Shown here: piece after piece, positions 62,220 to 64,000 of the stretch | How the letters are laid out: each line of letters begins with the position of its first letter | Position numbering within the stretch: the stretch's first letter is position 1 | Source of the DNA: JAAEPI01 sp964352625 | GTDB taxonomy: Bacteria; Bacteroidota; Bacteroidia; Cytophagales; Cyclobacteriaceae | DNA length: 64,000 nucleotides | Assembly: GCA_964352625.1 (NCBI GenBank) | Contig: CAYGSD010000012.1 | Span: forward strand, 1 to 64,000 | Direction of reading: 5' to 3' | The notes under the pieces: generated by a model | What the model saw: only the letters and a program-made list of their open reading frames with translations | Told to the model about the DNA's origin: nothing | Databases searched by the model: none | Translations under genes and position numbers: made by a program

Positions 62220-63239
62220 TCAATCACCAAATCGGTCAATTGCGTCCTCAATGAACAGCTGCAAATTTCCATCAAACCGATCGTTCAAAACATGCTTCAA
62301 AGAATCGCCGGCAGAATGGTATCGAAGAAAAGACATGAAATAAGCATTGTTTGGAAGGTTGGATTTGAATACTCCCGAGTATCGGTTACTAGAAAAAGAT
62401 ATGGTATCCACTCTATCGCATATCTCCTGAATGAGTTCGTTCTTCATTCTTAATTTAATCGAATCATGTTCAGTCCCAAAGGATATGTACAGGTCATTCA
62501 GTTTTTGGGTTCCCCTCAGAATATGCTCGGTGAACAAGTCACCGTCAGATTCGGACGAAACATATAGATTCAACTGAGCGGATGAATCTCCGTATTCTTT
62601 CTTTAAATACTCGATCGCCCCCTGCTCCCCAATAAATGAGGCTAAGTTCTCATTAAACGTCACTTCGCTCTTTACGAAAATGGTCCCATGCGTTAGCTCA
62701 TGGATAATCAACTCAGCCAGCTGCCCTTCACTCCGTTCGAGCATACTCGACAAAATAGGATCGCGGAACCAACCAAGTGTAGACCATCCACCTACAGGTC
62801 TCATTCTCGCATCGAGTCCTTCGTTTTCCAGCTTTCGAACAAGTCTTACGGCATTCTCCCTCTTGAAATATCCTTTATAAGGAACCTCCCCGACAAAAGG
62901 GAACCACCACGTTTTAGGCTCAAACTTGAAAGGCGCACACGCTGAAACATTCCATAAAGTAACTGCACCACCCTCATCGAAATAGGTCGTGTAATTATCC
63001 GAATTTTTCAAACCAAGCTCATTCACAGCAAAATCCTTGGCTCGATTAATCGTTTTAATTTTTGACTTTAACGAATCGGGAAAATTTGGATCGGCGAGCA
63101 AATCTTTAGTTTCCTCAACGTTTCTAAGGATTTCTAATTGGCCTTTGCCTTGCGCCAGGCCATACGTGATAAGCTCAAACTGCCAAACCAACAGAATCAA
63201 CAAAACAGTCAGCAGTGATATAACTATTTTTTTGCGCAT
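62220..63239 (-). CDS. Predicted aminopeptidase (PF10023-like)
   Basis: A 339-residue protein with an N-terminal membrane anchor or signal (KIVISLLTVLLILLVWQFEL). The zinc-binding HExxH is in LIIHELTHGTIF, followed by NENLASFIGEQGAIEYL, which gives the third ligand glutamate (FNENLASF). FEPKTWWFPFVGEVPYKGYF and GWSTLGWFRDPILSSML are other family segments. It is expected in the periplasm. It has its own transcript, divergent from recA with 70 bp between starts. Confidence 0.88.
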   Translation of the reverse strand: MRKKIVISLLTVLLILLVWQFELITYGLAQGKGQLEILRNVEETKDLLADPNFPDSLKSKIKTINRAKDFAVNELGLKNSDNYTTYFDEGGAVTLWNVSACAPFKFEPKTWWFPFVGEVPYKGYFKRENAVRLVRKLENEGLDARMRPVGGWSTLGWFRDPILSSMLERSEGQLAELIIHELTHGTIFVKSEVTFNENLASFIGEQGAIEYLKKEYGDSSAQLNLYVSSESDGDLFTEHILRGTQKLNDLYISFGTEHDSIKLRMKNELIQEICDRVDTISFSSNRYSGVFKSNLPNNAYFMSFLRYHSAGDSLKHVLNDRFDGNLQLFIEDAIDRFGD

Positions 63240-63309
63240 CGTTCGAAGTTATTTCTATTTTTTTAAGCAGCTTTGGGTGTTCATTCAAAATCTAAATCCA
63301 ACACTCATC

Positions 63310-64000
63310 ATGGCCGAGAATGCAGAAAAGCTAAAAGCCCTACAGCTAACAATCGACAAACTAGAAAAGACCTACGGAAAAGGTGCCGTGATGAAGCTCA
63401 GCGACGAAAAGGTTATGGATATTCCGGCAATTTCCACTGGATCTTTGGGCTTGGATATGGCTTTAGGCATTGGAGGAATTCCAAGAGGCAGAGTAACTGA
63501 GATTTATGGGCCTGAGTCATCAGGAAAAACCACGCTGACCATGCACTGCATAGCTGAAGCTCAGAAAGCAGGTGGATTGGCCGCATTCATAGATGCTGAG
63601 CATGCTTTTGATAAGCTCTATGCTGAAAAACTAGGAATCGACACTGAGAATCTTTTGATTTCTCAGCCCGATAATGGTGAGCAAGCCCTGGAAATCACAG
63701 AGCACTTAATTCGCTCTGGAGCTATCGACATCATCGTTATTGACTCAGTTGCGGCATTGGTTCCAAAAGGCGAGCTGGAAGGAGAAATGGGCGACAGCAA
63801 GATGGGACTCCAGGCTCGCTTGATGTCTCAGGCGCTAAGAAAGCTAACGGGCACAATCAACAAAACCGGATGTGCCTGCATCTTCATCAACCAACTTCGT
63901 GAAAAAATTGGGGTGATGTTCGGTAACCCAGAAACGACCACTGGCGGTAATGCGCTCAAGTTCTATGCGTCCGTGAGGCTGGACATCAGAAGAATTGGTG
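63310..64000 (+). CDS. recA: Recombinase RecA (3' end beyond window)
   Basis: The ATG at 63310 opens 230 codons and a partial codon of RecA, truncated by the window edge. LTIDKLEKTYGKGAVMKL at the N-terminus, Walker A GPESSGKTT at 67-75, IDIIVIDSVAALVPK with Walker B and MSQALRKLTGTINKTGCACIFINQLREKIGVMFGNPETTTGGNALKFYAS are all intact. No SOS-box consensus could be assigned in the 70-bp upstream region. Confidence 0.97.
   Translation, partial: MAENAEKLKALQLTIDKLEKTYGKGAVMKLSDEKVMDIPAISTGSLGLDMALGIGGIPRGRVTEIYGPESSGKTTLTMHCIAEAQKAGGLAAFIDAEHAFDKLYAEKLGIDTENLLISQPDNGEQALEITEHLIRSGAIDIIVIDSVAALVPKGELEGEMGDSKMGLQARLMSQALRKLTGTINKTGCACIFINQLREKIGVMFGNPETTTGGNALKFYASVRLDIRRIG

Noticed and set aside
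1..64000. tRNA, rRNA or CRISPR array
   Set aside because: No tRNA-like T-loop/acceptor pairing, rRNA core sequence or regularly spaced direct repeats were noticed on either strand.

Overview
The window looks like a chromosomal segment from a Bacteroidota bacterium, most likely a marine member of Cytophagales. The evidence is a TonB-receptor/DUF4249/MG2-domain trio, a propeller-Y_Y_Y sensor kinase, a short RecQ without HRDC, a methylmalonyl-CoA epimerase, a CarboxypepD_reg outer-membrane protein next to an ECF sigma factor, and a TTG/TAnnTTTG-type promoter upstream of rplM. No rRNA, tRNA or CRISPR array was recognised. recA runs off the right edge.

Layout. 1-13.7 kb is mostly housekeeping: LMW tyrosine phosphatase, fructosamine kinase, aspartate kinase, fructose-1,6-bisphosphatase, RecQ, an IscA-type protein, methylmalonyl-CoA epimerase, ThiL and a KtrAB-type potassium system. 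Between recQ and the next gene lies a roughly 650-bp cassette with a GIY-YIG gene and REP-like hairpins, bounded by two diverged copies of the recQ 3' end. 13.7-17.8 kb is a tightly overlapping glycan operon (DUF2064 transferase, polytopic glycosyltransferase, two GT2 enzymes). 17.85-25.4 kb holds nuoHIJKLMN, the membrane half of complex I, without nuoA-G. 25.5-31.3 kb mixes small secreted proteins, a histidine kinase, MurI and a saccharopine-dehydrogenase-like protein.

31.3-38.7 kb is AT-rich and accessory: palindromes, a frameshifted secreted-protein gene ending in an attC-like imperfect palindrome, and the TonB receptor/DUF4249/MG2 operon. 38.7-44.3 kb has an HxlR regulator with a coaxial-palindrome operator, a truncated sigma factor, an ECF sigma/membrane protein/outer-membrane protein operon and a TraB/GumN protein. 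44.5-51 kb has small proteins, a lipoprotein-type prohibitin homologue, an M28 peptidase and a TolB-like propeller.

51.2-56.9 kb is the most coherent accessory system: a divergent LysR (CbbR-like) regulator and an operon of two small uncharacterised proteins followed by DabB (NuoL-like) and DabA (DUF2309), an energy-coupled inorganic-carbon uptake system. Its GC content is visibly higher than its surroundings. 57-59.7 kb is the rplM-rpsI-rpsB-tsf operon with a recognisable promoter. The end holds an RluA enzyme, a PhoR/PhoB-type two-component pair, an M-type aminopeptidase (PF10023-like) and recA.

The best candidates for undescribed biology are the GIY-YIG/REP cassette that appears to have swapped the recQ C-terminus, and the two small proteins that lead the dab operon. 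All family assignments come from reading motifs by eye; no database search was run.
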